64,000 nucleotides of DNA. It comes from Alkaliphilus serpentinus. Lineage in GTDB: Bacteria; Bacillota; Clostridia; Peptostreptococcales; Natronincolaceae. Of the stretch, positions 8,612 to 17,889 are shown in pieces (the first letter of the stretch is position 1; the number at the start of each line of letters is the position of its first letter). The stretch spans positions 20,924-84,923 of the forward strand of contig NZ_WBZB01000016.1 of NCBI RefSeq assembly GCF_009017255.1. Direction: 5' to 3'. The position numbers were made by a program, and so were the translations under genes. Below the pieces are notes generated by a model. That model did no database searches. It was given only the letters and a program-made list of their open reading frames with translations, and was not told the DNA's origin.

Positions 8612-9475
8612 TTGACATTACTAAAAAATAAAATGATTGAAACCAACAATGAGCATATTATCGTTGACGAACCTAATAAAAGAGTAATATTTTATCAATA
8701 TGAAGCTGATTTACTACAAAAGAGGCTAGAAGAAGTAGAGGCTATGAAGGATAAAAATATTGTAGACAAGGTTAGCCTGTATGCAACAGAGGAGAACTTG
8801 CAGGAGATAGAAGAGGTGGCTGAAGCTACTGAGATGAATCTAAAATTTGAAGGAAAAATTGATGGATATTTTGATGGCGAGGATGCATTTATCTATTCAC
8901 AATTCTTAGATCCTACAAGAGAAGTATGTAAACACAAACAACAACAGGAGAAAATAATTTCTTCGGCCATAAAGAAGGGCAGTATAGATGAAATCCCACA
9001 GCTTCAGGAGGAGTTTGATCTAAGGGCTGCTAGACATAGGGATGTAATAGAAATGGCAGATGTTTTTCGGCAGGTATTTAAAACCTATCCTACACCAATG
9101 CACGAACCAAAATATATAAAAAAGGTGATGGATGACAACACGATTTTTACCCTAGTGACCTATGAAGACAAAATCGTTAGCATTGCATCAGCTGATATCA
9201 ATAGTAAATATAATAATGCAGAAATAACCGATTGTGCAACCCTGCCTGAGTTCAGGGGGAATGGTCTTTTAACCCACATAATAGCAAATCTAGAGGAAAG
9301 ATTAATTGAAAGGGAAGTGCCCAATCTATTTTCCTTAACTAGGGCTCAATCTATTGGAATGAATCATGTTATTGCAAAGCATGGTTATGATTATCGTGGA
9401 ACATTGGTTCAAAACTGTGATATTTCTGGTAGCTTTGAGGATATGAACATATGGGTTAAGCAATTAGAGCTTTAA
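8612..9475 (+). CDS. ablB: Putative beta-lysine N6-acetyltransferase AblB (orphan)
   Basis: This 287-residue GNAT-family protein matches AblB, which acetylates (S)-beta-lysine to the osmolyte N-epsilon-acetyl-beta-lysine. The N-terminal half is a family-specific region (ATEENLQEIEEVAEATEMNL, GYFDGEDAFIYSQFLD); the C-terminal GNAT fold holds the acetyl-CoA loop PEFRGNGLLTHI and the diagnostic ending CDISGSFEDMNIWVKQL. It starts at TTG with AGGAGGG upstream. The usual partner ablA (lysine 2,3-aminomutase) is not adjacent. Expression is probably controlled by the leader RNA and terminator upstream. A role in salt adaptation is known for the pathway and inferred here. Confidence 0.85.
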   Translation: MTLLKNKMIETNNEHIIVDEPNKRVIFYQYEADLLQKRLEEVEAMKDKNIVDKVSLYATEENLQEIEEVAEATEMNLKFEGKIDGYFDGEDAFIYSQFLDPTREVCKHKQQQEKIISSAIKKGSIDEIPQLQEEFDLRAARHRDVIEMADVFRQVFKTYPTPMHEPKYIKKVMDDNTIFTLVTYEDKIVSIASADINSKYNNAEITDCATLPEFRGNGLLTHIIANLEERLIEREVPNLFSLTRAQSIGMNHVIAKHGYDYRGTLVQNCDISGSFEDMNIWVKQLEL

Positions 9476-9493
9476 GTTTAGTTTAATAGAGAG

Positions 9494-9523
9494 CAGGTAT
9501 TCAATTTAGAATACCTGTTTTTA
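9494..9523 (+). terminator. Intrinsic terminator after ablB
   Basis: CAGGTATT (9494-9501) pairs with AATACCTG (9510-9517) and is followed by a T-rich tail. Confidence 0.9.
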
Positions 9524-9769
9524 TTATGATCATTCATATCTAAAATCGTTATTTACATCATTATCATCAATTAAAAAATTTTTCCAAAAACTATTGATTA
9601 TTATCATAAAGTAATTTATACTATAATTAAGTTTATGATATAAACTAAAATTAATATTTAAATATACACAAACAAGCTATTATTTATAAGAAGATTATTA
9701 AGGATCAGTTCAATCTAAATTTTAAATCCATATTATTTAGAGCATGATATAAGCTAAGGAGGTTGAAAA

Positions 9770-10438
9770 ATGTCAAAAAAAGGTGAAGTAGAAAAATTAG
9801 TAGATGATTTGGTGTTTATAAAAGAAGCCATAAAGAAGAACAACAGTATTTTCAAGTATTTTTCCATCAGTAGAGCCTTAAGAGGGGTTTTACTCTATTC
9901 TGGATTAGTGGTGATATCCTTTTCTTTATGGCTTAACCATTTGATCTCAAAATATGATTCCTTTCAAGCTGCACCAATTATACTAAAAAGATTTACCTAT
10001 TTCCTGATTGTCATTGCATTAGTAATAGTTGTCATATTTAAGATTAAAACTATGATAAGGGCTGCACAAAAGGTGCAATCGGACATCACTGTAACTAAGC
10101 TTATTAAGGAAGTCTATACGGGGCAGACTTTAATGGTTATGATTCCCTTCATTATTACGATTGCTTTATTTATTGTGTTTTTACAACAGCAGGCCTTAGG
10201 GGATTATATATTGCCCATTGTAGCGATCTTGGTTGGCCTATTAACAAACTCTGTTGTGAGTGTTTTTCATATAAAGGAACTAATCATTATGGGGGATTGG
10301 CTAATCATAACAGGCTTTATTACTTTATTTTTCCTATCTTCCTTCAGCACAGCCTTAATCCTTGCCTTCACCTTCGGCCTTGGGTGCATCGTCATGTATT
10401 TTGCTACATTCTTATCCTCAAGCCAGGAGGGGGAGTAA
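9770..10438 (+). CDS. Polytopic membrane protein of unknown function, first gene of ABC export operon
   Basis: The protein has 222 residues: a charged cytoplasmic N-terminus of about 35 residues followed by roughly six hydrophobic segments (near residues 40-58, 75-92, 120-140, 143-165, 175-192 and 193-215). I do not recognise a named family. It begins at ATG with AAGGAGG upstream and is followed after 3 bp by a small HTH regulator and then ABC transporter genes, so it belongs to the same transcript. Pairing of a membrane protein with a small winged-helix regulator suggests sensing or immunity linked to the exporter, but this is inference. Confidence 0.75.
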   Translation: MSKKGEVEKLVDDLVFIKEAIKKNNSIFKYFSISRALRGVLLYSGLVVISFSLWLNHLISKYDSFQAAPIILKRFTYFLIVIALVIVVIFKIKTMIRAAQKVQSDITVTKLIKEVYTGQTLMVMIPFIITIALFIVFLQQQALGDYILPIVAILVGLLTNSVVSVFHIKELIIMGDWLIITGFITLFFLSSFSTALILAFTFGLGCIVMYFATFLSSSQEGE

Positions 10439-10441
10439 GAT

Positions 10442-10765
10442 TTGGATAATAAATTTCATGTGGATATAGATAAGGTCATTCATGAGAGGGCTAGACTGTT
10501 AATTTTATCTTATCTAGCCAGCAGTAATGAAAAAAGGATTCAGTTTAATGAGCTGAAGGAAAATTTAAGCTTTACATCCGGTAACCTATCTGTCCAGCTA
10601 AAAAACCTAGAGGAGGCAGGATATATAAAAATTCATAAAAAAATTATGGATAACAAGCCCCTTACCAGCGTCTCTTTAACGGTAGCAGGCTTAGAAAGCT
10701 TAATGGAGTATTTACAACAAATGGAGGGGTTAATTAACAAGGTTAAAACCTCCCGGGAGGATTAA
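10442..10765 (+). CDS. Small winged-helix transcriptional regulator
   Basis: This 107-residue protein is almost entirely one winged helix-turn-helix domain: an ERARLLILSYLASS helix, FNELKENLSFTSGNLSVQLKNLEEAGYIKIHKK as the recognition region and wing, and a C-terminal dimer helix. The pattern fits the HTH_34 (PF13601) group related to MarR/ArsR proteins that act on DNA, usually as repressors. No metal-binding cysteines are present. It starts at TTG with GGAGGGGG upstream and lies 3 bp after the membrane protein and 32 bp before the ABC ATPase, so it probably autoregulates this operon. Confidence 0.88.
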   Translation: MDNKFHVDIDKVIHERARLLILSYLASSNEKRIQFNELKENLSFTSGNLSVQLKNLEEAGYIKIHKKIMDNKPLTSVSLTVAGLESLMEYLQQMEGLINKVKTSRED

Positions 10766-10797
10766 AAATAATAATTTTAATGAAGGAGTGAGTGAAG

Positions 10798-11649
10798 TTG
10801 TTTAAAGTTCATAATGTAAATTATATGTATCCTAGGGCTACAAAAAACACCATTAATGGCATTGATTTTGAGATAAAGGAAGGGGAAATCTTTGGTTTTC
10901 TTGGTCCCAGTGGAGCTGGAAAGAGTACCACTCAAAAGATCTTAATTAAGCTATTGCCAAAATATAATGGAGATATTCAGTACAAGGGGAAGTCTTTATC
11001 CAACTATAATGATGAGTTTTATCAAGACATTGGAGTGTCCTTCGAGATGCCAATATCCTTCTCAAAGCTTACAGCAATGGAAAACCTTGAGTTCTTTAAA
11101 AAGCTCTATAAAAATACAATAGATGTTGAGCCTCTGCTTAAAAGAGTAGGCTTGTGGGATGCCCGGAATAAGAAGGCAGGAGAATACTCAAAGGGTATGA
11201 AAATCCGTTTAAACTTTATCAGGGCCCTTATTAATAATCCTAAAATGTTATTCTTAGATGAACCAACAAATGGACTTGATCCAGTTAATGCAAGGATTAT
11301 GAAGGATATGGTGTTGGAGTTTAAACAGCAGGGAGGCACCGTGTTCTTAACAAGTCATATTATGAGTGATGTCGACCAGCTATGTGATCGGGTTGCCTTT
11401 ATTGTAGATGGAAAGCTGAAGGAAATTGATTCTCCAAGAAACTTGAAGCTGAAGTATGGTAAGCGGACGATTAATGTGGAATATAAGGAAGAAGGAAATA
11501 TACTAACAAGGGAATTCCCTATGGAGGATATAAAGAAACCAGATTTCTGTCAGTTCCTACAAGCTAAGGAGGTTGAAACCATCCATAGTGGGGAAACAAC
11601 CCTTGAAGAGATTTTTATCAAGGTTACGGGGGTGGACCTTCGTGGGTAG
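10798..11649 (+). CDS. ABC transporter ATP-binding protein
   Basis: A single nucleotide-binding domain of 283 residues with Walker A GPSGAGKST, Q-loop region, signature YSKGMKIRLNFIRAL (a degenerate LSGGQ), Walker B MLFLDEPTNGLD and the H-loop TSHIMSD. The C-terminal ~70 residues are the extension common in ABC-2 exporters. I prefer the TTG at 10798, 9 bp after AAGGAG, over the GTG at 10792. It energises export through the two permeases that follow; overlap with the first permease is 8 bp. The set resembles clostridial transporters annotated as fluoroquinolone exporters, but the substrate is not known. Confidence 0.93.
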   Translation: MFKVHNVNYMYPRATKNTINGIDFEIKEGEIFGFLGPSGAGKSTTQKILIKLLPKYNGDIQYKGKSLSNYNDEFYQDIGVSFEMPISFSKLTAMENLEFFKKLYKNTIDVEPLLKRVGLWDARNKKAGEYSKGMKIRLNFIRALINNPKMLFLDEPTNGLDPVNARIMKDMVLEFKQQGGTVFLTSHIMSDVDQLCDRVAFIVDGKLKEIDSPRNLKLKYGKRTINVEYKEEGNILTREFPMEDIKKPDFCQFLQAKEVETIHSGETTLEEIFIKVTGVDLRG

Positions 11650-12367
11650 ACTAATATTTCTTGTTAAGAGCGAGTTTCAGCGCTTAACTAAATACAACTT
11701 ATTTACAGCAAATTTTGTTGCCCTTCTCCTATGGTTAGGGGTGTCATGGTTTATTGAAGGGGAACACCTAAGGCAGTTTATTCCATTTGTTTTTCTTATG
11801 GATAGCACAATGATGACCATATTGCTGGTGGGGGCAACTCTTTTCTATGAAAAGAAGGAGCATACAGTGAATACCATCATGATTTCACCAGTTACGGAAA
11901 GTGAATACTTGTATTCTAAGGCTCTGGTAAATGTTTTAAACTCTTTATTTTCTGTTGTATTTATTTCAGCTGGCCTCTACATTATGAAGGGTTTAACCTA
12001 TAACTATTTACTGTTAACCATCAGTGTCATTTTCATAACAGTAACCCATACCTTCATCGGTATAAAAATAGCCTATTATGCTAAGGATTTCACATCCATA
12101 CTGGTTTATTTTATGATATATACCTTTGTATTCCTATTTCCATCTATTTTAATTTTAATGGGGGTTATAGATGCTGAATTAGCAAAATATTTAATTATAC
12201 TTCCACCAGAAACCTCCAATGTGCTAATTAGTGCCAGCATAAAGGAAGTAGAGGTCTGGAAGCTGATATTCGGGTATTCCTATCTAACCTTCTTAACCCT
12301 TGTATTGTACAGATATGATATAAAGCCTAAGTTTAAAGAATATGTAATGCGGGAAACGGGGGTGTAG
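11642..12367 (+). CDS. ABC-2 type permease subunit 1
   Basis: A hydrophobic protein of 241 residues with six predicted membrane segments, topology typical of ABC-2 exporters. The frame is open upstream to 11573, but GTG at 11642 inside the end of the ATPase gene fits best: it follows a G-rich ribosome binding site and gives exactly the same length as the next permease. The loop FYEKKEHTVNTIMISPVTESEYLYSKAL is the cytoplasmic coupling region seen in this subfamily. It would pair with the second permease as a heterodimer in the membrane. Confidence 0.88.
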   Translation: MGRLIFLVKSEFQRLTKYNLFTANFVALLLWLGVSWFIEGEHLRQFIPFVFLMDSTMMTILLVGATLFYEKKEHTVNTIMISPVTESEYLYSKALVNVLNSLFSVVFISAGLYIMKGLTYNYLLLTISVIFITVTHTFIGIKIAYYAKDFTSILVYFMIYTFVFLFPSILILMGVIDAELAKYLIILPPETSNVLISASIKEVEVWKLIFGYSYLTFLTLVLYRYDIKPKFKEYVMRETGV

Positions 12368-12369
12368 AG

Positions 12370-13095
12370 ATGATATTGACTATGGCTAAATTTGAAATTA
12401 AGAATCTATTAAGGGAAAAAATGACAGCTGTAATGATGGTATATCCTTTAATCTTTGGATTCCTAGGCCGGTACTTGATTACCAATGAGATTATCGAGGG
12501 TCAGGCTATGGGTGTAGTAGCCACAATAACAGCCCTTATGGCTGGATTCGCTTATGGAGCTATGGCAGGATTTTCTCTTTTAGATGATAGGGATGACCAG
12601 GTATTCGATTCAATTCAAATATCCCCCATACCCCTTAAGGTGTATATTTGGTTTAAGCTTTTCTTTGCTTATATTATGGCTGTATTAGGAAGCTTCTTTA
12701 TCATATGGTATACAGGTGCCTTCGATCTTTCGGTGGAAAGATTATTGGTGATATCAATATTGGCGTCCCTACAAACTCCTATAACAGCCCTATTGGTAAA
12801 CTCCTTTGCCACCAATAAGGTGGAGGGCTTTGTTACAATGAAGGCTTCAGGATTTTTACTACTGTTTCCGATAGGGGGCTTCTTCTTCCTTGATGCAAAG
12901 GAATGGCTTTTCTCCATAGCACCGGGTCATTGGGCTGCAAAGGCAGTGCAGTACTCCTTACTTTCGCCCCAAATTGATGCAGTTTTTGTAGAGATGAATC
13001 TAAGCTTCTATCAATATATTGGTTTTGGTTTGCTATACAATTTCTTATTAATAATAGGGACCTACGCTATATTCAAAAAGAAAAACAATTTATAA
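12370..13095 (+). CDS. ABC-2 type permease subunit 2
   Basis: A 241-residue, six-helix permease that starts 2 bp after the previous stop. The segment GFSLLDDRDDQVFDSIQISP followed by LKVYIWFKL is the conserved cytosolic loop of the ABC-2 exporters often labelled fluoroquinolone transport permeases. It probably forms a heterodimeric channel with the preceding protein. The substrate label should be treated as provisional. A small membrane peptide gene follows 39 bp later. Confidence 0.9.
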   Translation: MILTMAKFEIKNLLREKMTAVMMVYPLIFGFLGRYLITNEIIEGQAMGVVATITALMAGFAYGAMAGFSLLDDRDDQVFDSIQISPIPLKVYIWFKLFFAYIMAVLGSFFIIWYTGAFDLSVERLLVISILASLQTPITALLVNSFATNKVEGFVTMKASGFLLLFPIGGFFFLDAKEWLFSIAPGHWAAKAVQYSLLSPQIDAVFVEMNLSFYQYIGFGLLYNFLLIIGTYAIFKKKNNL

Positions 13096-13134
13096 AAATG
13101 AAAAATCAAATAAAGCAAAGTGAGGTGAAGGGTA

Positions 13135-13251
13135 ATGGAATGGTATTGGTGGGTGTTAATTGCAGCGGTTGTAGTTGTGGGAGGTTATTTTAAGCTTAAG
13201 ATCTTTAAGAAACTAATGAGTAAGGACAAAAGCAATAAATATGAAGACTAA
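13135..13251 (+). CDS. Small single-span membrane peptide (38 aa) ending the ABC operon
   Basis: An ATG preceded by GAGGTGAAGGG opens a 38-codon frame encoding MEWYWWVLIAAVVVVGGYF, then a basic KLKIFKKLMSKDKSNKYED tail. This is one transmembrane helix with aromatic residues at the outer end and positive charges inside, the pattern of small accessory membrane proteins. It lies between the second permease and the operon terminator, so it is almost certainly co-transcribed. It may modulate the transporter or be an independent small protein. The coding call rests on the ribosome binding site and the coherent helix. Confidence 0.7.
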   Translation: MEWYWWVLIAAVVVVGGYFKLKIFKKLMSKDKSNKYED

Positions 13252-13269
13252 AAATGTTTTTATGTGAAA

Positions 13270-13296
13270 GGGCTACCCTCTTAGGGTGGTCCTTTT
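13270..13296 (+). terminator. Terminator of the ABC export operon
   Basis: GGGCTACCC pairs with GGGTGGTCC (two G-T wobbles) around a 5-nt loop and is followed by TTTTATT. Confidence 0.82.
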
Positions 13297-13397
13297 ATTG
13301 TAGGATCAATAAATAATAAAAAAGAAGGATTAAAGACTCTTGTGGCTACCATTGGAGAGACGGATGAGGGGATGAAAGAAATCTATGAATTTTTCAT

Positions 13398-13426
13398 TTT
13401 CAATTTTAAGGATTATTGTATATAAT
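13398..13426 (+). promoter_or_regulatory. Sigma-A promoter for the cyclophilin gene
   Basis: TTTCAA and TATAAT are spaced by 17 bp, about 60 bp upstream of the start codon. Confidence 0.6.
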
Positions 13427-13489
13427 CTAATTAGTTGGGAAATTTAACTAACAGCTTAGTAATGAGAAAAGTAAGAAAGGATGTTGTTA

Positions 13490-14014
13490 ATGAGTGAAAA
13501 AAATCCAATAGTTACAATAACCATGGAAAATGGAAATACCATGAAGGCGGAGCTTTATCCAGAAATTGCACCAAACACTGTTCATAATTTTATTTCATTA
13601 GCGAAGAAGGGTTTTTATAATGGAGTGATTTTCCACAGAGTAATCCCTGGTTTCATGATCCAAGGGGGTGACCCTCAGGGTACTGGGGTGGGAGGTCCTG
13701 GCTATGGCATAAAGGGAGAGTTTACCTCCAATGGCTTTAAAAATGATTTAAAGCATACCAAGGGGGTTCTTTCAATGGCACGAGCTCAAAATCCTAATTC
13801 AGCCGGCTCACAATTCTTTGTTATGGTGGCTACTTCACCCCATCTTGATGGTCAATATGCTGCCTTTGGTAAGGTGACTGAAGGTATCGAAGAGGCCGAT
13901 AGAATCGTGGCAGTGGATAGAGATTTTAGAGATAAACCCTTTGAGGATCAACGCATTAAGGAAATGACTGTTGAAACCTTTGGCATGGAGTATCCAGAGC
14001 CTGAGAAAATGTAG
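13490..14014 (+). CDS. Peptidyl-prolyl cis-trans isomerase, cyclophilin type
   Basis: A 174-residue cytosolic cyclophilin that catalyses proline isomerisation in protein folding. Active-site motifs are intact: FHRVIPGFMIQGGD, the GSQFF segment (NSAGSQFFV) and HLDGQYAAFGKV. The ATG at 13490 lies 9 bp after AAGAAAGG; the ATG at 13481 abuts it and is unlikely. No signal peptide is present. The gene is monocistronic with a promoter and terminator of its own. Confidence 0.96.
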   Translation: MSEKNPIVTITMENGNTMKAELYPEIAPNTVHNFISLAKKGFYNGVIFHRVIPGFMIQGGDPQGTGVGGPGYGIKGEFTSNGFKNDLKHTKGVLSMARAQNPNSAGSQFFVMVATSPHLDGQYAAFGKVTEGIEEADRIVAVDRDFRDKPFEDQRIKEMTVETFGMEYPEPEKM

Positions 14015-14045
14015 TATATAGGCTAAAAAAACCTTTGCTTTATAG

Positions 14046-14097
14046 CTAGCACCTTAAATTGAATGTTTATCTATAGGTGCTAGTTTATGTTTTTTTG
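14046..14097. terminator. Convergent terminator between cyclophilin and ger operon
   Basis: CTAGCACCT (14046-14054) pairs with AGGTGCTAG (14075-14083) across a 20-nt loop, with a T-rich stretch following on the plus strand. Confidence 0.75.
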
Positions 14098-14107
14098 GAA
14101 ATCAAGA

Positions 14108-15211
14108 TTAATGGGATATTCCTACCTTTTTAATTCTAACATCAGATTTTGCCTCAACAACTGCATCGAGAAAGAGACAGCACCATTCGTCCTTTTCAAA
14201 AAAATCTGGATGGTTTGCCCTTACATGAAGGCCATATCCAATATTATCGCATCGATTTTTTTTCATCCTTTCAATTGTGGTGCTTAATAAATCATCTAAA
14301 TAATCTTCCATTATTTTTTCGAAGCTCTCTAGCATAGCTGCATCGAAGATGGAATCGACCCTAGTAAACTCAGATAAATCAGCATTTATGATAACCTCCT
14401 GATTTATATATAGTACATCATCCTTTACGGATGTTTTTATTTTTGTATGGCCTCCAGTTAGGCTTATGGTTAAATGATGCTTATCATCCTCTGGCAAAGG
14501 GGCGGTTATAAAGCCATGGTTAACCTCTCCCCTTAGCAGCATAAAGGCCATAGCCATATCATCCCGTATGATGTCCACCATCCGATCTTCAAAAAATAAA
14601 GCTATACAGTTGATGGTGATGGATTCCCCTTCACTATCATAGACAATATAGGGTAAGGCTGGTTCAATTCCATCGGTGAAGAGCTGATGGTTAAAATTTC
14701 TTAGGGTTGTAAAAGGTACCGCTGTATATCGATTGCTCTGGCGTACTGCATCGAATAAAAATTCACTGACAAACAAGGACATGGGAGGATCATAGTTTAT
14801 TAAATCTATGGCTCTGGTATTTACGATTACAAATCTTGAAGTAGCTGGAAAAAGAGGTTCCCTTAGCATACTATCAATATGATGATAAATCCCTTTTCTA
14901 GCCAATTCTTCACTAAATATAACAACTCGGGTATTTCCATAGGATATCTCTCTATATACCTTATTCTGAAGATTTTGTTCTCCTCCCCCTAAGGAGGGGG
15001 ATTGGGTGGTAACCTCTGCTTTATCTTTTGGAGCACCCTCTATAATTGTTGGAAAGGCTACAGTAATAGAGAGTTTTTCAGGGTCCTCCTTGCTGACATC
15101 AAAACCAACGGTATATATAATTAACAGCTCTTCAAGATTCTTTGCATCCCAACAGGAGGTTAATAAGCCTAGCGCCACAAATAGAGTTAAAAATTTCAGC
15201 AGTTTTTTCAT
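14108..15211 (-). CDS. gerAC: Ger(x)C-family spore germinant receptor lipoprotein (C subunit)
   Basis: A 367-residue lipoprotein: the N-terminus is a short hydrophobic signal ending in the lipobox LLTSC (Cys 20), followed by the WDAKNLEELLIIYTVGFD segment typical of Ger(x)C proteins. The remaining region is the family's mixed alpha/beta domain and includes NTRVVIFSEELARKGIY. It would be anchored outside the inner spore membrane and work with the A and B subunits to detect germinants. It is the third gene of a three-gene operon, overlapping the B subunit by 4 bp. Which germinant is sensed cannot be read from sequence. Confidence 0.95.
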   Translation of the reverse strand: MKKLLKFLTLFVALGLLTSCWDAKNLEELLIIYTVGFDVSKEDPEKLSITVAFPTIIEGAPKDKAEVTTQSPSLGGGEQNLQNKVYREISYGNTRVVIFSEELARKGIYHHIDSMLREPLFPATSRFVIVNTRAIDLINYDPPMSLFVSEFLFDAVRQSNRYTAVPFTTLRNFNHQLFTDGIEPALPYIVYDSEGESITINCIALFFEDRMVDIIRDDMAMAFMLLRGEVNHGFITAPLPEDDKHHLTISLTGGHTKIKTSVKDDVLYINQEVIINADLSEFTRVDSIFDAAMLESFEKIMEDYLDDLLSTTIERMKKNRCDNIGYGLHVRANHPDFFEKDEWCCLFLDAVVEAKSDVRIKKVGISH

Positions 15212-16311
15212 TTTTTGATAGCCCTCCTTTTCCTGATTAAATATGTAAAAAACAACAATAAGGGAAGAATCATTGAAAAGAAAATTGTGAGCCTGCCTAC
15301 TTGATCTCCCATTTCTGCAACATCAACGGTGTTTTTAGGAATTAAAGAAATGGCAAAAACTATAGGAGATAGAATATAAGCGTAAAGGCTGGTTTTATCA
15401 TTTTTAAATACTGACTGTAAAAGGATATTAGCCGTCATATATTGTAGTGCTACTGTGGACAGAACCGTAAAGCTCCAAAAAACCGTAAAGAATATCTCCA
15501 TTCGCTCAACTAATGGAAAATCAACGGCTCCTATATAGTTAATTGCAGGAAATAAAACCCTTTGGATTTCATCTGGCCCAAATAGAGCTATGTGAAAAAA
15601 GACTGTTCCTCCATAGAAGAGTGTAACCAATAACATGGATAACACAGAATATTTCAGTATCGGTTTCTTTTTGTTGGAAATATACGGATAGACAATCATC
15701 ATGATCTCATAGCCTCCGAAGGCATAAAAGGAGGGTACTACTCCAGCCATAATATTTTTTATTCCACTGCCACCAATGGGTTTGATGTAGACAAAATTCA
15801 GTTCCGTATAGCTTACGAAAACCAGTAGGGCAAAGGGAATTAGCATAAAGGCAATAACCTCATTAAAGCGAGCCAGAACCGTTAAGCCTTTACGGGTCAT
15901 ATAAATAGTGGTGATCACTGTAATAGCACTGATTACATAAATGGGAGTTATTGGTAAAAACCAAGTGCCAATCATCTCAGATACAAATCGAATAATGGTT
16001 CCAGTGGCTAAGATGGAGTAGGCTATGAATCCAATTGTGATTGTATAGCCTACTGGCTTGCTTAATAGATGACATACATACTCTAAAAAGTTTAATTCTT
16101 TAAACTTGCTAATGGTGAACACCATTATTGCCATGATTATTGATATAAAGATACCGTTTACTAATACGGATATCCAAGCATCTTGTCTTGACACCGCAGC
16201 AACAATCCTAGATAAGCCTAAAATCCCTGTACCGATCATAATGCTAATTAAAATAATATAGGATTGAATTGGGGTTATTTCACCATCCTTATATTTACCA
16301 TACAAGACCAT
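15208..16311 (-). CDS. gerAB: Spore germinant receptor permease-like subunit (GerAB family)
   Basis: About 367 residues with ten predicted transmembrane helices, in the amino-acid/polyamine transporter-like GerAB/ArcD/ProY family. The N-terminus reads GEITPIQSYIILISIMIGTGIL, a hallmark of GerAB with the unwound first helix that binds the germinant. I chose the ATG at 16311, preceded by AAGGAGAAGTG and sharing bases with the stop codon of the A subunit; a longer frame to 16377 lacks a site. It sits in the inner membrane of the spore. Confidence 0.95.
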   Translation of the reverse strand: MVLYGKYKDGEITPIQSYIILISIMIGTGILGLSRIVAAVSRQDAWISVLVNGIFISIIMAIMVFTISKFKELNFLEYVCHLLSKPVGYTITIGFIAYSILATGTIIRFVSEMIGTWFLPITPIYVISAITVITTIYMTRKGLTVLARFNEVIAFMLIPFALLVFVSYTELNFVYIKPIGGSGIKNIMAGVVPSFYAFGGYEIMMIVYPYISNKKKPILKYSVLSMLLVTLFYGGTVFFHIALFGPDEIQRVLFPAINYIGAVDFPLVERMEIFFTVFWSFTVLSTVALQYMTANILLQSVFKNDKTSLYAYILSPIVFAISLIPKNTVDVAEMGDQVGRLTIFFSMILPLLLFFTYLIRKRRAIKK

Positions 16312-17816
16312 CACTTCTCCTTTTTCCAACGTACATTGTTTTTTCTTGCAGTTTTGGGACGCTTCCACAACTTCCACAGGGGTCTGCGTATAGCTGCATC
16401 GTTGAGGAGGTCGCTATCCAAAGGAGCCAAGGGAGATAAATAGGGATAACCAAAGGAATCTAAGCCACACATATGGATGATAATCCAGGTCCATGTAATA
16501 GTAATCCCAAAGGCTCCAAATAGGGAGGCCATAATAATCATCGGAAAGCGAAGAAGTCTAATGGGGAAGGTGGTGCTGTAATGGGGCAAAACATAGCTGG
16601 CTATAGCAGTTATTGCTACTACAATAACCATAGTTGGACTGGCCATGTTAGCCCTTATGGCAGCCTCGCCAGTAACAATAGCCCCTACAATCCCTATGGT
16701 TTGTCCGATTGTGCTTGGTAATCTTCCACTGGCTTCCCTCAAAAGCTCTATAGTTAATTCCATCAGCAAAGCTTCAATAACAGGAGGAAAGGGAACCTTC
16801 ACCCTATTTTGAGCTAGATCTACGATCATTCTAACGGGTACCATTTCATGATGGAAGGATATTAAAGCTACATAAATGGCAGGTAAAGAAATGGCAATGA
16901 TAAAGCCTATATGTCTAATTAATCTGGTTAGGTTCCCAAAGATTACCCTTTCATCATAGTCCTCAGGGGACTGGAACAACTGAAAAAAATTAATGGGTAG
17001 AATTAAAGCCTGGGGAACTCCGTCCAGAAGTATTATGATCTTTCCTTCCATTAAGTTGGCGCAAGCCTTATCGGGACGTTCAGTAAGCTGCATTTGGGGA
17101 AAGGGAGAATAGGTATATTTTTCAAGGAACTCCTCTATGTAGCCGCTGGAAAAAACTGAATCAATCTGGATTTCCTGTAATTTTTTTATAACCCTCGTCA
17201 ATAAAACTTGGTTTACAATATCATCCATATATATTACAAAAAGAAAGGTATTTGATCTTGTACCAACATTCATCTCCTTGATCTTTAAGGCGGGATCCTT
17301 AATTTTTCTTCTTATCATGGCTGTGTTTTCTCTGATGCTTTCAGTAAAGCCCTCTCTAGGCCCCCTAGTTACATTCTCAACACTGGGTTCTTGAATACTT
17401 CTAGATGCCCAGCCCTTAGTGTCTAGATTTAAGGCTTCCTTGCTTCCGTGCAAAAATAGTACCGTATTTCCTGAAAAAATCTGCTGAAGGATATCACCAA
17501 AATTATCAATTTCCTCGATTTCATTAACATTTATAATTCTTTTAATATCCTCAATCGGATAGTCCTTTAAGATGCGAGGTTTTTTATTGGGAGGACTATA
17601 ATTATTTAGGGGCTTTATAATGGCTTCGTTTATGTTTTTTGAGTCTACTAAACCATCGGTATATAAAATCATCATCCTTTGGGGTTTTATAGGACCATCC
17701 ATAATGATTTCTCTAAAGATCACATCGGTGCAATCCTTTAAAATATTTTTAAGCTCCGTTATATTATGGTTTATATCCTTTGATAAGGGTTTTCTTTTTA
17801 AGTCATCAATAAGCAT
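16311..17816 (-). CDS. gerAA: Spore germinant receptor subunit A (GerAA family)
   Basis: This 501-residue protein has a large N-terminal cytosolic domain (about residues 1-290), with RSIQEPSVENVTRGPREGFTES, the invariant GerAA block, and TRSNTFLFVIYMDDI nearby, and a C-terminal membrane domain of 4-5 helices including PFPPVIEALLMELTIELLRE. GerAA subunits oligomerise into a germinant-gated ion channel in the inner spore membrane. It is the first gene of the operon, with GGAGTGAG before the ATG. The set is complete with no disrupted subunit. Expression would be expected in the forespore under sigma-G, but I did not find a clear promoter. Confidence 0.96.
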   Translation of the reverse strand: MLIDDLKRKPLSKDINHNITELKNILKDCTDVIFREIIMDGPIKPQRMMILYTDGLVDSKNINEAIIKPLNNYSPPNKKPRILKDYPIEDIKRIINVNEIEEIDNFGDILQQIFSGNTVLFLHGSKEALNLDTKGWASRSIQEPSVENVTRGPREGFTESIRENTAMIRRKIKDPALKIKEMNVGTRSNTFLFVIYMDDIVNQVLLTRVIKKLQEIQIDSVFSSGYIEEFLEKYTYSPFPQMQLTERPDKACANLMEGKIIILLDGVPQALILPINFFQLFQSPEDYDERVIFGNLTRLIRHIGFIIAISLPAIYVALISFHHEMVPVRMIVDLAQNRVKVPFPPVIEALLMELTIELLREASGRLPSTIGQTIGIVGAIVTGEAAIRANMASPTMVIVVAITAIASYVLPHYSTTFPIRLLRFPMIIMASLFGAFGITITWTWIIIHMCGLDSFGYPYLSPLAPLDSDLLNDAAIRRPLWKLWKRPKTARKNNVRWKKEK

Positions 17817-17889
17817 ACTCTCACTCCGGTTAAGTTAATAGTATTAGTGTATATAATTTGGCTAGAAATATGTAACATTACTATAAACA

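Noticed and set aside
9540..9640. Fur-box-like ATTATCAT stretches before the ABC export operon
   Set aside because: The AT-rich repeats lack a convincing 19-bp palindrome, and the operon has no iron-related gene.
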